Assembly: GCA_017432405.1 (NCBI GenBank)
Contig: JAFRJF010000255.1
Coordinates: 1-20,438, forward strand
Reading direction: 5' to 3'
Length of the DNA: 20,438 nucleotides
Source of the DNA: Clostridia bacterium
GTDB lineage: Bacteria > Bacillota_A > Clostridia > Christensenellales > Aristaeellaceae
Numbering within the stretch: the first letter of the stretch is position 1; every line of letters starts with the position of its first letter. Both the position numbers and the translations under genes were made by a program. Below the pieces are notes generated by a model that saw nothing but the letters and a program-made list of their open reading frames with translations, was not told where the DNA came from and made no database searches. Of the stretch, positions 1-7,783 are shown piece after piece.

Positions 1-2070
1 AACTTCCTCGACGGCAAGACCTATGCCGTGGCGGAAAAGGAACCCCATGAGACGGTCAAGGATCTTGCGATCAACTTCCTGCTCTACGGCGCAATGGCTG
101 AAATCTTTGCCCGCGAGACCGGCTTCAACCGCGGCCTGGGCGGCTCCATGCACACCTTCTTCACCCCCTTCGGCATCTATCCCAACAACGCCATCGTCGG
201 CGGCAGCGGCACCATCGCCATGGGCGCGGCGCTGTACAAGCGGGTCAACCGCAAGCCCGGCATCGTCATCGCCAACCTGGGCGACGGCTCCCTGGGCCGC
301 GGCCCCGTGCTGGAAGCCCTGAACATGGCCGGCATGGGCCAGCTGACCCAGCTGTGGGACGACGAGATGAAGGGCGGCCTGCCGGTGATGTTCAACATCG
401 TGAACAACCAGTACGGCATGGGCGGCCAGACCGTGGGCGAGACCATGGGCTACGACATGCCCGCACGCATGGGCGCGGGCTTCAACCCGAACCAGCTGCT
501 GGCCGAGCGCGTGGACGGCTTCAACCCCCTGGCCGTGATCGAGGCCTATGGCCGCAAGAAGAAGCTGCTGCTGGAGGGTAAGGGCCCGGCGCTGCTGGAC
601 GTGGTGACCTACCGCTTCGCCGGCCACAGCCCGTCGGACAGCTCCTCCTACCGCACCAAGGAAGAGATCGAAGCCTGGCAGGCCCAGGATCCGATCATCG
701 AGTACCGCAAGCAGCTGATCGAGGCCGGCCTGTGCACCGAGGCCGAGTGCGACGCCATCGTGGCGCACGTGAAGGAGACCAACCTGCGCAACTTCAAGCT
801 GGCCATCGACGAGAAGATCTCCCCCCGCATGGACCTGGTGGCCAACCCCGACGCCATCGCGGACCTGATGTTCACCAACGGCCACGTGGAGTCCTTCGGC
901 GCGCCCGGCCAGAAGTGCGACGTGAACATGCCCATGGCCGACAACCCCCGCGTGCAGGCCATCGCCAAGAAGGAGCGCTGGGGCTTCGACAAGGACGGCA
1001 AGCCCGTCTCGAAGAACAAGGTCTACCAGCTGCGCGACGGCCTGTTCGAGGCGATCATCGACCGCTTCTACAAGGACCCGACCCTCGTCACCTACGGCGA
1101 GGACGTGCGCGACTGGGGCGGCGCGTTCGCCGTGTACAGGGGACTGACCGAGGCCCTGCCGTACCACCGCCTGTTCAACACCCCCATCAGCGAATCCGCC
1201 ATCGTGGGCAGCGCCGTGGGCTATGCCATGGCCGGCGGCCGCGCGCTGTGCGAGCTGATGTACTGCGACTTCCTGGGCTGCGCCGGTGACGAGGTGTTCA
1301 ACCAGATGGCCAAGTGGCAGGCCATGTCCGCCGACGTCATCAAGATGCCGGTGACCCTGCGCGTGTCCGTGGGCAGCAAGTACGGCGCCCAGCACTCCCA
1401 GGACTGGACCAGCCTGACCGCCCACATCCCGGGCCTGAAGATCGCCTTCCCGGCCACCCCCTACGACGCCAAGGGCCTGATGGCCACCGCCCTGGTGGGC
1501 ACCGATCCCGTGGTGTTCTTCGAGAGCCAGCGCATCTACGACGTGGGCGAGCAGTTCCATGAGGGCGGCGTCCCCGCGGAGTACTACGAGATCCCCTTCG
1601 GCAAGGCCGACGTCAAGCGCCCCGGCAAGGACGTGACCATCCTGACCTTCGGCGCGGTGCTGTATCGCGCGCTGCAGGCCGCCGACGAGCTGAAGAATAA
1701 GTACGGCCTGGAGGCCGAGGTCATCGACGCCCGCACGCTGGTGCCCTTCGACTACGAGACCGTGATCGAGTCCGTGAAGAAGACCGGCCGCCTGGTGATC
1801 GTCACCGACGCTTGCGAACGCGGCTCCTTCGCCTCCGAGGTCGCCCGCCAGGTGACCGAGATGGCCTTCGACGAGCTGGACGCCCCGCCGGTGGTCGTCG
1901 CCAGCAAGAACTGGATCACCCCCGCCCACGAGCTGGAGGAGGCCTTCTTCCCGCAGCCCAGCTGGATCATCGACGCCATCAACGCCAAGATCCTGCCCAT
2001 CCCCGGCTACGAGAACGTCACCGACCAGTCCCTCGCCAAGAAGCTTTCCAACGAGAGCAAGGGCGTGTAA
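1..2070 (+). CDS. Fused alpha/beta 2-oxoacid dehydrogenase E1 component, 5'-partial
   Basis: Thiamine-diphosphate E1 of a 2-oxoacid dehydrogenase complex, which decarboxylates a 2-oxoacid and passes the acyl group to lipoyl-E2. The frame is open at base 1, so the N-terminus is missing; 689 residues are visible. The first ~330 residues are E1-alpha: GGSMHTFF, the ThDP motif beginning GDGSLGRGP, VNNQYGMGGQT, and YRFAGHSPSD. From about residue 340 an E1-beta follows without a stop: GEDVRDWGGAF, NTPISESAIVG, GAQHSQDWTS, then the transketolase C-terminal domain. In most bacteria alpha and beta are separate genes; single-chain forms are known, so this is a natural fusion, not an error (the frame is continuous). 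Substrate (pyruvate, branched-chain 2-oxoacid or acetoin) cannot be decided from this sequence. An intrinsic terminator follows, so it is the last gene of its unit. Confidence 0.9.
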   Translation, partial: NFLDGKTYAVAEKEPHETVKDLAINFLLYGAMAEIFARETGFNRGLGGSMHTFFTPFGIYPNNAIVGGSGTIAMGAALYKRVNRKPGIVIANLGDGSLGRGPVLEALNMAGMGQLTQLWDDEMKGGLPVMFNIVNNQYGMGGQTVGETMGYDMPARMGAGFNPNQLLAERVDGFNPLAVIEAYGRKKKLLLEGKGPALLDVVTYRFAGHSPSDSSSYRTKEEIEAWQAQDPIIEYRKQLIEAGLCTEAECDAIVAHVKETNLRNFKLAIDEKISPRMDLVANPDAIADLMFTNGHVESFGAPGQKCDVNMPMADNPRVQAIAKKERWGFDKDGKPVSKNKVYQLRDGLFEAIIDRFYKDPTLVTYGEDVRDWGGAFAVYRGLTEALPYHRLFNTPISESAIVGSAVGYAMAGGRALCELMYCDFLGCAGDEVFNQMAKWQAMSADVIKMPVTLRVSVGSKYGAQHSQDWTSLTAHIPGLKIAFPATPYDAKGLMATALVGTDPVVFFESQRIYDVGEQFHEGGVPAEYYEIPFGKADVKRPGKDVTILTFGAVLYRALQAADELKNKYGLEAEVIDARTLVPFDYETVIESVKKTGRLVIVTDACERGSFASEVARQVTEMAFDELDAPPVVVASKNWITPAHELEEAFFPQPSWIIDAINAKILPIPGYENVTDQSLAKKLSNESKGV

Positions 2071-2117
2071 ATCAATTAGGAATGGGGAATGGAATAGCCA
2101 TTTCCGTGGAATGACGG

Positions 2118-2154
2118 CCGCGGGAGCGCCCGAAAGGGCGCTCCCGCGGTTTTT
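2118..2154 (+). terminator. Intrinsic terminator of the E1 gene
   Basis: Perfect 14-bp GC-rich stem (2118-2131 with 2136-2149), GAAA tetraloop, then five Ts. It lies 48 bases after the E1 stop codon. Confidence 0.93.
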
Positions 2155-2240
2155 AGATACGACGAATATGTTCGGAATGAGAGCGATATTCGACAGGGGG
2201 TGTGGACAAATATTGATTTGTCGCGCTGTTGGCGACGGTC

Positions 2241-2436
2241 CCTAAAGCCTTCCCCAGGCAGCGAAGCTGCCAGTTCAGGGGAAGGTGGATTTCGGCGAAA
2301 ACGCTTGCGTTTTTGTCGAAAGACGGATGAGGTCGTTCTCCTGAGAGGAAGCGCGTAAACCATCGTTACCGCGGGGGGACCGACCTCATCCGACCCGCTA
2401 CGCGGGCCACCTTCCCCTGAAGGGGAAGGCTTTGGG
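2241..2436. repeat. Miniature inverted-repeat (MITE-like) element, copy 1
   Basis: Non-coding palindromic element of about 195 bp. The outer arms AAAGCCTTCCCC (2244-2255) and GGGGAAGGCTTT (2422-2433) are complementary. So are 2274-2288 with 2407-2421 (15 bp) and CGGATGAGGTCG (2324-2335) with 2381-2392 (12 bp). Between these conserved blocks the two arms carry different small hairpins: GGCAGCgaaGCTGCC and a longer AAAACGCttGCGTTTT hairpin on the left, CCCGCtaCGCGGG on the right. No transposase and no clear target-site duplication. The same block order recurs at 19029-19209, so it is a dispersed family. It sits just downstream of the E1 terminator. Confidence 0.8.
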
Positions 2437-2594
2437 GTGCGTCAGCCGCCATTCCTATTACCTGCGCGTTAGCCCGACAAATCAGAAGTTTATGCTCGTA
2501 ATAAATCGTCCGCCCATTTTCCTCCAGGTTGCAGGCACTGGCCTCGGGGAGGTTCCAGATTGTCACGTCGATGCGCCCGAAATCAATAATAAAA
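2437..2594. other. Intergenic stretch, no convincing gene
   Basis: Between the miniature element and the promoter of the first GGDEF gene. On the minus strand a frame opens after a TGA near 2612 and runs leftward for about 60 sensible-looking codons before entering the element, where its tail becomes translated repeat. It has no clear ribosome binding site and no family I recognise. It may be a relic cut by the element, or chance. Confidence 0.3.
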
Positions 2595-2625
2595 TTACAG
2601 AATAGACATATTCAGACGCTATAAT
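2595..2625 (+). promoter_or_regulatory. Candidate sigma-A promoter of the GGDEF pair
   Basis: Perfect -10 TATAAT at 2620-2625. The best -35, TTACAG at 2595-2600, is at a long 19-bp spacing, so only the -10 is convincing. It lies ~50 bases upstream of the chosen start in an AT-rich patch. Confidence 0.5.
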
Positions 2626-2676
2626 TCAAAGGGCAAGGGGCAGATGAACGGCTTTGCCTGAATGGAGGTATGGGGC

Positions 2677-3738
2677 ATGGAACTTCTGGAAAGGACGCTG
2701 CTGTTCGCCGGACTGGACAGAGAGGAATTCAACGCGCTGAAGGACGACGCCCTTGCCGAGACGCGGCGCAGCCTGCGCGTTTATTCGATGTTTGCCACGT
2801 TCCTGTTTATCGTTATGGCCACCTTTGAGTGGGTGACGAACGGACATTTTGCCCAGAATATCGGCATTTATTTCGTGATGTCGGCGATTTGCGCCTTCGT
2901 ATGGGCTGTGACGCGCCACATGGCCCCCACGCATCCGAACCTCATCCTGCCGCTGGCCTACCTGCTGGTGACGACGATGTATATGTTCGCCCTGATATTG
3001 ACGATGCTGCACACGGATCTGCCCGCAGTGACGTTTATCGCCATGCTGGTGCTGGCGCCCTTTTTGTTCACGGACAGGCCGATCTATATCATACTGCTGA
3101 ATATCGCGGCCACGGCGGCGCTGTGCGTGCTCTCCTGGGCGTTTAAGCCCCAGGCAATCGCCATAGGCGATGAATGGAACGGCATAACGCTATGCGCCGT
3201 ATCCGTCGCGGCGGCGGTATTCCAGCGGAAGCTGCGCTTCCGCGCCCTGGCCCAGGCCAGGCAGATACGCTACCTCAGCGAGACGGACATTCTGACCGGG
3301 GCAAAAAACCGGAACAAGTACGAGCAGGTGGTTGCCGGGTATCCGTCGCTTTGCAAGCGCGCCTTGGTCTGTGTCTTTGCCGACGTCAACGGGCTGCACG
3401 AGATGAACAATACGAAGGGTCACAGGGCGGGGGACGTGATGCTGCAAGCCGTGGGGAAGGCGCTGCTGGATCGCTTCGGCAGCGAACACGTCTACCGCAT
3501 CGGCGGGGACGAGTTTGTGGCCTTCGCGCCGGATGCCGGGGAGGATGACGTCGCGCGCGATCTGAAGCGCATCAGCGAGGGGCTCTCCGCCCAGGGCTAC
3601 GATATCTCCGTGGGCGTCATATCGGGCAAGAAGGGCAGCATGGACCTGGGACGGATGCTCGCCGACGCGGAAAAGGAGATGTATCGGAAAAAGGAGCTCT
3701 ATTATCAGCAGCCGGAGCATGAGCGCAGGAAGCGGTAA
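2677..3738 (+). CDS. Membrane GGDEF protein (putative diguanylate cyclase), paralogue 1
   Basis: Probable diguanylate cyclase making cyclic-di-GMP from two GTP, anchored in the cytoplasmic membrane. Of 353 residues, about 1-35 are a cytoplasmic head, 36-190 hold about six hydrophobic segments with no recognised sensor domain, and the last ~155 are GGDEF. The active-site motif GGDEF is intact at residues 276-280, with the usual SETDILTGAKNRN entry motif and the metal-binding DVNGLHEMNN. The inhibitory RxxD site is absent (the E of GSEHVYRIGGDEF sits where the Asp should be), so classical product inhibition is not expected. The ATG at 2677 is preferred over the in-frame ATG at 2662 because GGAGGT (2664-2669) lies 7 bases before it and because the protein then aligns end to end with the paralogue downstream. 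Head motif shared by both: LLxAGLxxxEFxALK. Confidence 0.9.
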   Translation: MELLERTLLFAGLDREEFNALKDDALAETRRSLRVYSMFATFLFIVMATFEWVTNGHFAQNIGIYFVMSAICAFVWAVTRHMAPTHPNLILPLAYLLVTTMYMFALILTMLHTDLPAVTFIAMLVLAPFLFTDRPIYIILLNIAATAALCVLSWAFKPQAIAIGDEWNGITLCAVSVAAAVFQRKLRFRALAQARQIRYLSETDILTGAKNRNKYEQVVAGYPSLCKRALVCVFADVNGLHEMNNTKGHRAGDVMLQAVGKALLDRFGSEHVYRIGGDEFVAFAPDAGEDDVARDLKRISEGLSAQGYDISVGVISGKKGSMDLGRMLADAEKEMYRKKELYYQQPEHERRKR

Positions 3739-3842
3739 TAAAATTAAAACCCAGTCAACCAAACCGATACGCGACCACCACCGAAACAACATGCATGTCG
3801 TGTAAGGTAAAGGCGTATAGAAGCGATAAGGAGGTTGCCCGA

Positions 3843-4901
3843 TTGGACAATCTGGTGAATAAACTGTTGTACGCGGGGCTTGGCAAGGCGGAGTTTGAGG
3901 CGCTGAAGCCGGAAGCCCTAAAGGAGACGCGGAAAAGTCTGAGGGGATATTCGCTGTTTGCCGCGGTGCTCTTTGCGCTGCTGGCCGCCTTTGCTTCCCT
4001 CACCGACATCACATCCATCAACCGATGGTATTATCTGATCATGGCCGTGTTCAACATCGCGGTCTGGTTCTGCGTGGAAAAGCGCGGCGTGAAGATGGGC
4101 GCGACGCTGCTGGTTTTGGCCTACGCCTCCATCGCCGTGCTCTATGCGGTTTCCATCGGCCTGTCGCTGCTGCACCCGGATCTGCCGGCGGTGATGCTCA
4201 TTGCGGTCATGCTGCTGACGCCGTTCCTCTTTACCGACAGCCCGATCTACGTCATACTGCTGAATATCGGGGCTACCGCCGCGATTTGCGGGCTCTCCCG
4301 GGTCTACAAGCCCGACGCTATCGCGGCGGACGACTGCTGGAACGCCATCTCCTTTTGCGTGGTGTCGATCGCGGCGGCGCTGATGCAGCGCCAGCTGCGC
4401 TTTCGCACCCTGGCGAAGGACAGGCACATTCGCTATCTCAGCGAAACCGATCTCATGACCGGCGCCCGGAACCGGAACATGTACGAGCGCGTGCTGGACA
4501 GCTATCCCCAAAAGAGCAGGCACTTCCTCACGTGCGTCTATGTGGACGTCAACGGGCTGCACGCGCTGAACGACGCGAAGGGCCACAAGGCCGGCGACGT
4601 GATGCTCCAGACCGTGGCGAAGGCGCTGCTGGAGCGCTTTGGCAGCGAGCACGTCTATCGCATCGGCGGGGACGAGTTCGTCGCCTTCGGCCCGGATGTC
4701 GCGGAAGAGGCGGTGAAGTGGGATATGCGCCGCATCGCCGATGCCCTTGCGGCCAGCGGCTACGACATCTCCGTGGGCACCGCCTGCGGCCAGGTGGGCG
4801 AGATGGACCTGCGCCAGATGCTCACCCGGGCGGAGCAGGAGATGTACCATCAAAAGCAGATCTACTACCAACAGCCCGGGCGCGAGCGCAGGCGGCGGTA
4901 G
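3843..4901 (+). CDS. Membrane GGDEF protein (putative diguanylate cyclase), paralogue 2
   Basis: Tandem paralogue of the preceding gene: 352 residues, the same head, six hydrophobic segments and an intact GGDEF motif at residues 275-279 (YRIGGDEFVAF), again without an RxxD inhibitory site. The start is TTG at 3843: AAGGAGGT (3828-3835) is 7 bases upstream, and from this codon MDNLVNKLLYAGL aligns residue for residue with MELLERTLLFAGL of paralogue 1. The in-frame ATG at 3795 would add 16 residues with no counterpart and has no ribosome binding site. About 100 bases separate the two genes with no terminator, so co-transcription is likely. The membrane halves have diverged more than the catalytic halves, which would fit different signals for one output. 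It ends 14 bases from the end of convergent sigG. Confidence 0.9.
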   Translation: MDNLVNKLLYAGLGKAEFEALKPEALKETRKSLRGYSLFAAVLFALLAAFASLTDITSINRWYYLIMAVFNIAVWFCVEKRGVKMGATLLVLAYASIAVLYAVSIGLSLLHPDLPAVMLIAVMLLTPFLFTDSPIYVILLNIGATAAICGLSRVYKPDAIAADDCWNAISFCVVSIAAALMQRQLRFRTLAKDRHIRYLSETDLMTGARNRNMYERVLDSYPQKSRHFLTCVYVDVNGLHALNDAKGHKAGDVMLQTVAKALLERFGSEHVYRIGGDEFVAFGPDVAEEAVKWDMRRIADALAASGYDISVGTACGQVGEMDLRQMLTRAEQEMYHQKQIYYQQPGRERRRR

Positions 4902-4915
4902 GGCGGGTATCAATA

Positions 4916-5689
4916 TCAGATATACTTCCGCATCGTTTGCAGCGCTGCCTTCTCCAGCCGCGATACCTGGGCCTGGGAGATGCCGATCTCCTGGGCCACT
5001 TCCATCTGGGTGCGGCCCTGGAAGTAGCGCTGGCGGATGATGGTGCGGTCCCGGTCGGGCAGGCGGTCCATGGCCTGGTCGATGGACAGGCTGCGCACCC
5101 AGTCGTCCTCGCTGACCCGCTGATCCTGCACCTGGTCCATGACGTAGATGGCGTCCCCGCCGGACTGGTAGACCGGGTCGAACAGCGAAACCGGCTCCTG
5201 TATGGCCTCCAGCGCCAGCACCACGTCGGCCTCCGGCACTTCCATATAACGGGCGATGTCCGAGGTGGTGGGCTCCCTTCCGGCTTCGCCGGAGAGGGCG
5301 TCCCGGGCCTTCAGCGCCCGATAGGCGGTGTCCCGCATGGATCGGGAGACGCGAATCGGGTTGTTGTCCCGCAGGTAGCGCCGGATCTCGCCGATGATCA
5401 TCGGCACGCAGTAGGTGCTCAGCCGCACGTCCAGGCTCAGGTCGAAGTTGTCCAGCCCCTTCATCAGCCCGATGCAGCCCACCTGGAACAGGTCGTCCAT
5501 GTTCTCGCACCGGCTGTGGAAGCGCTGGATCACGCTCAGCACCAGCCGCAGGTTGCCCTGGATCAGCTCCCGCCGGGCCTCTTCGTCGCCCTCGTGGGCC
5601 CGCTCCAGCAGCGATCGCATTCGTTCATGGGAAAGCGTGGGCAGCGTCGATGTGTCCACGCCGCAGATCTCTACCTTGTTGCCAGCCAT
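4916..5689 (-). CDS. sigG: RNA polymerase sporulation sigma factor SigG
   Basis: Late forespore sigma factor, which directs transcription of spore-protective and germination genes after engulfment. The 257-residue protein opens with NKVEICGVDTS, the N-terminal signature of Bacillus sigma-G. It carries region 2 (GNLRLVLSVIQRF, DDLFQVGCIGLMKG, STYCVPMIIGEIRRYLRDNN), region 3 (IRVSRSMRDTAY) and region 4 with its HTH (TQMEVAQEIGISQAQVSRLE). Length and order match the family. The start ATG at 5689 has GGAGG 7 bases upstream, but that site is buried in a hairpin (see 5695-5729). In Bacillus sigG follows spoIIGA-sigE; neither lies beside it here. Its regulon member gpr is 2 kb away on the same strand. 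The 3' end is 14 bases from the convergent GGDEF gene with no obvious terminator. Confidence 0.96.
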   Translation of the reverse strand: MAGNKVEICGVDTSTLPTLSHERMRSLLERAHEGDEEARRELIQGNLRLVLSVIQRFHSRCENMDDLFQVGCIGLMKGLDNFDLSLDVRLSTYCVPMIIGEIRRYLRDNNPIRVSRSMRDTAYRALKARDALSGEAGREPTTSDIARYMEVPEADVVLALEAIQEPVSLFDPVYQSGGDAIYVMDQVQDQRVSEDDWVRSLSIDQAMDRLPDRDRTIIRQRYFQGRTQMEVAQEIGISQAQVSRLEKAALQTMRKYI

Positions 5690-5694
5690 AAAAC

Positions 5695-5729
5695 AACCTC
5701 CACAGGGCAGTATTGCCGCTGTGGAGGTT
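5695..5729 (-). promoter_or_regulatory. sigG leader hairpin sequestering the Shine-Dalgarno
   Basis: Perfect 11-bp inverted repeat, AACCTCCACAG with CTGTGGAGGTT, immediately before sigG. In the sigG transcript the 3' arm contains the whole GGAGG ribosome binding site (5697-5701), so folding would occlude it. The loop can add four more pairs (GGCA/TGCC) around an ATAC tetraloop past one bulged C. Control of translation is inference from this geometry. Confidence 0.75.
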
Positions 5730-5795
5730 CGTTATACGCAGGCGATGACTGTTATTATTCAGCCTACGACAAGCCTGACTTCCAGGGAGGTATCG

Positions 5796-5949
5796 GAGGG
5801 GCAGAGCCCCTCTGATGTTCAATCGGCCCTGACGACATGTGCGTCAGGACCGCAGGCTTTTTTGCGGCAGGGAGCCTGTCGACCAGAGCAAAAAAGGCTT
5901 CCTTGCAGATTTGCCGCCCGGAAATCGCTTGCGATTTCAGGCAAATCTG
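5796..5949. repeat. Cluster of short palindromes upstream of sigG
   Basis: Non-coding. Successive stems: GAGGGGC/GCCCCTC (5796-5812), CCTGACG/CGTCAGG (5828-5848), CTTTTTTGC/GCAAAAAAG, and a nested pair CAGATTTGCC/GGCAAATCTG (5906-5949) around GAAATCGC/GCGATTTC. It resembles the hairpin style of the miniature elements in this window but lacks their CCTTCCCC blocks. It may hold the sigG promoter; I could not identify one. Confidence 0.5.
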
Positions 5950-5963
5950 TCAAAGGGGTGGTA

Positions 5964-5991
5964 TTGGCGGGGGAAGCAGGTCCCCCGCCAA
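5964..5991 (-). terminator. Hairpin at the 3' end of the DUF1846 gene
   Basis: 11-bp perfect stem TTGGCGGGGGA / TCCCCCGCCAA with a 6-base loop, directly after the stop codon of the minus-strand gene. The T-run on that strand is poor, so efficiency is uncertain. Confidence 0.5.
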
Positions 5992-5992
5992 A

Positions 5993-7477
5993 TTACTTGT
6001 GGTACAGCTTGTTCGTCTGGTACGCCGGCTCGCAGGTCAGGTTCAGGCCCAGCCGGCTCAGCATGCCCTCGTCCGCCTGGGAGAGTATGACGGTGGAATG
6101 GGCCTCGCAGCCGGAGAGCTTCGAAAGCTGCTCCATGGCCTGCTCGGCGTTGTCGTCGGTGACGGCGCAGATGGTCAGCGCGATCAGTATCTCGTCGATG
6201 TGCATCAGGGGGTTGCGGTTGCCCATGTGGGCGACCTTCAGGTGCTGGATCGGCTCGATCACGTTGGGGGAGATCAGCTTGATCTCGTCAGGGATGCCGG
6301 CCAGGTCCTTCAGCGCGTTCAGCAGCGCGGCGGAGGCGGCGCCCAGCAGGGTCGTGGTCTTGCCGGTGATGATCTTTCCGTCGTTCAGCTCGATGGCCAC
6401 GGCGGGCTCGCCGGTCTGCTCGGCCAGGTCCAGCGCGGGCTGCACGGTGCTGCGGCGGCTGGAATCCAGGTTCAGCTGGCTCATGAGCAGCTCGATCTTC
6501 TGCACCTCCTGGGGCGTGGCGCGGCCCTGCTTGACGGCGCAGGCGGTCTTGTAGTAGCGGCGGATGATCTCCTGGCAGGAGGCCTCGCGGCACACCTCGT
6601 CGTCGACGATGGACTTGCCCGCCATGTTCACGCCCATGTCCGTGGGGCTCTTGTAGGGGCATTCGCCGTAGATCTTTTCGAAGATGGCCCGCAGCACCGG
6701 GAAGATCTCGATGTCGCGGTTGTAGTTCACCGTGGTCTCGCCGTAGGCCTCCAGGTGGAAGGGGTCGATCATGTTCACGTCGTTCAGGTCGGCGGTGGCG
6801 GCCTCGTAGGCCAGGTTCACCGGGTGCTTGAGCGGCAGGTTCCAGATGGGGAAGGTCTCGAACTTGGCGTAGCCCGCCTGTATGCCCCGCTTGTGCTCGT
6901 GGTAGAGCTGGGACAGGCAGGTGGCCATCTTGCCGCTGCCGGGGCCGGGGGCCGTGACCACCACCAGCGAACGGCTGGTTTCGATGTACTCGTTTTTGCC
7001 GTAGCCCTCCTCGCTGACGATGCCCGCCACGTTGGAGGGGTAATCGGGGATGCGGTACAGCCGGTAGACCTTCAGCCCCATGGCCTCCAGGCGGCGCTGG
7101 AACACGTCCGCGGCGGACTGGCCCGTGTACTGGGTGATGGCGATGCTGCCCACGAACAGCCCGAATTCCCGGAACACGTCCACCAGCCGGATCACGTCGG
7201 AATCGTAGGTGATGCCCAGGTCGCCCCGCACCTTGCTCTTTTCGATGTCGTTGGCGTTGATGGCGATCACGATCTCGGCCTGGTCCTTCAGCTCCAGCAG
7301 CATGCGGATCTTGTTGTCGGGGGCAAAGCCGGGCAGCACGCGGGAGGCGTGGTAGTCGTCAAAGAGCTTGCCGCCGAATTCCAGGTAGAGCTTGCCGCCG
7401 AAGTATTCGATGCGCTCGCGGATTCGCGCGGATTGGAGGCGGATGTACTTCTGGCTGTCGAAACCGATCTTGTTCAT
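5993..7477 (-). CDS. DUF1846 family protein
   Basis: 494 residues, the usual size of the DUF1846 family, which is widespread in Firmicutes and Actinobacteria; its biochemical role is not known to me. Visible features: the family opening IGFDSQKYIRLQS, a glycine-rich P-loop-like TAPGPGSGK at residues 175-183, the block FETFPIWNLPLKHPVNLAYE, and a C-terminal domain with MGNRNPLMHIDEILIAL. No signal peptide or membrane segment, so probably cytoplasmic. The start ATG at 7477 has GGGAGG 7 bases upstream and an extended -10 promoter about 50 bases upstream. It lies between sigG and gpr on the same strand but has its own promoter and 3' hairpin, so membership of the sporulation regulon is not implied. 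The family call is confident; any enzymatic role is open. Confidence 0.88.
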   Translation of the reverse strand: MNKIGFDSQKYIRLQSARIRERIEYFGGKLYLEFGGKLFDDYHASRVLPGFAPDNKIRMLLELKDQAEIVIAINANDIEKSKVRGDLGITYDSDVIRLVDVFREFGLFVGSIAITQYTGQSAADVFQRRLEAMGLKVYRLYRIPDYPSNVAGIVSEEGYGKNEYIETSRSLVVVTAPGPGSGKMATCLSQLYHEHKRGIQAGYAKFETFPIWNLPLKHPVNLAYEAATADLNDVNMIDPFHLEAYGETTVNYNRDIEIFPVLRAIFEKIYGECPYKSPTDMGVNMAGKSIVDDEVCREASCQEIIRRYYKTACAVKQGRATPQEVQKIELLMSQLNLDSSRRSTVQPALDLAEQTGEPAVAIELNDGKIITGKTTTLLGAASAALLNALKDLAGIPDEIKLISPNVIEPIQHLKVAHMGNRNPLMHIDEILIALTICAVTDDNAEQAMEQLSKLSGCEAHSTVILSQADEGMLSRLGLNLTCEPAYQTNKLYHK

Positions 7478-7525
7478 GGACCATCCTCCCTTTTCATACG
7501 ACTGAACAGATTATATACAAATGAT

Positions 7526-7554
7526 ATTATACCAAATCGCGAGGGCTGGAGTCA
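7526..7554 (-). promoter_or_regulatory. Extended -10 promoter of the DUF1846 gene
   Basis: On the minus strand TGG-TATAAT (plus coordinates 7526-7534) is a perfect extended -10. The -35 position, TGACTC at 17-bp spacing (7549-7554), is weak, as is usual for extended -10 promoters. Confidence 0.65.
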
Positions 7555-7593
7555 TTACATAAGGATTAAAAATCGACAAGACCTCTGCCGCGC

Positions 7594-7640
7594 AAAAAAA
7601 GATGACGCGGGACAGCCTTGCTCAAGGGCCGTTCCGCGCC
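7594..7640 (-). terminator. Probable intrinsic terminator downstream of gpr
   Basis: Read on the minus strand, an imperfect GC-rich hairpin (7604-7640; outer GGCGCGG with CCGCGTC, inner CCTTG/CAAGG) is followed by ATC and seven Ts. It lies ~140 bases beyond the gpr stop codon. Confidence 0.6.
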
Positions 7641-7783
7641 AAGGGGGGAAGAAGAAGGTTGGGTGTCCTTTTCTATCGACATTTCCTGTCGACATGATTA
7701 TTATACAGGCAAATCATGGACAATCAATGAATGGAATGTTAATTATATGTGGCAATAACCATAAAAGTCTATGGCATTATGGG

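Noticed and set aside
2163..2192. Inverted repeat CGAATAT / ATATTCG
   Set aside because: Seven bases with a 16-base gap and no gene or promoter beside it; could be chance.
4025..5815. 596-codon plus-strand frame across the second GGDEF gene and sigG
   Set aside because: Overlaps two well-recognised genes in other frames; no motif and no ribosome binding site.
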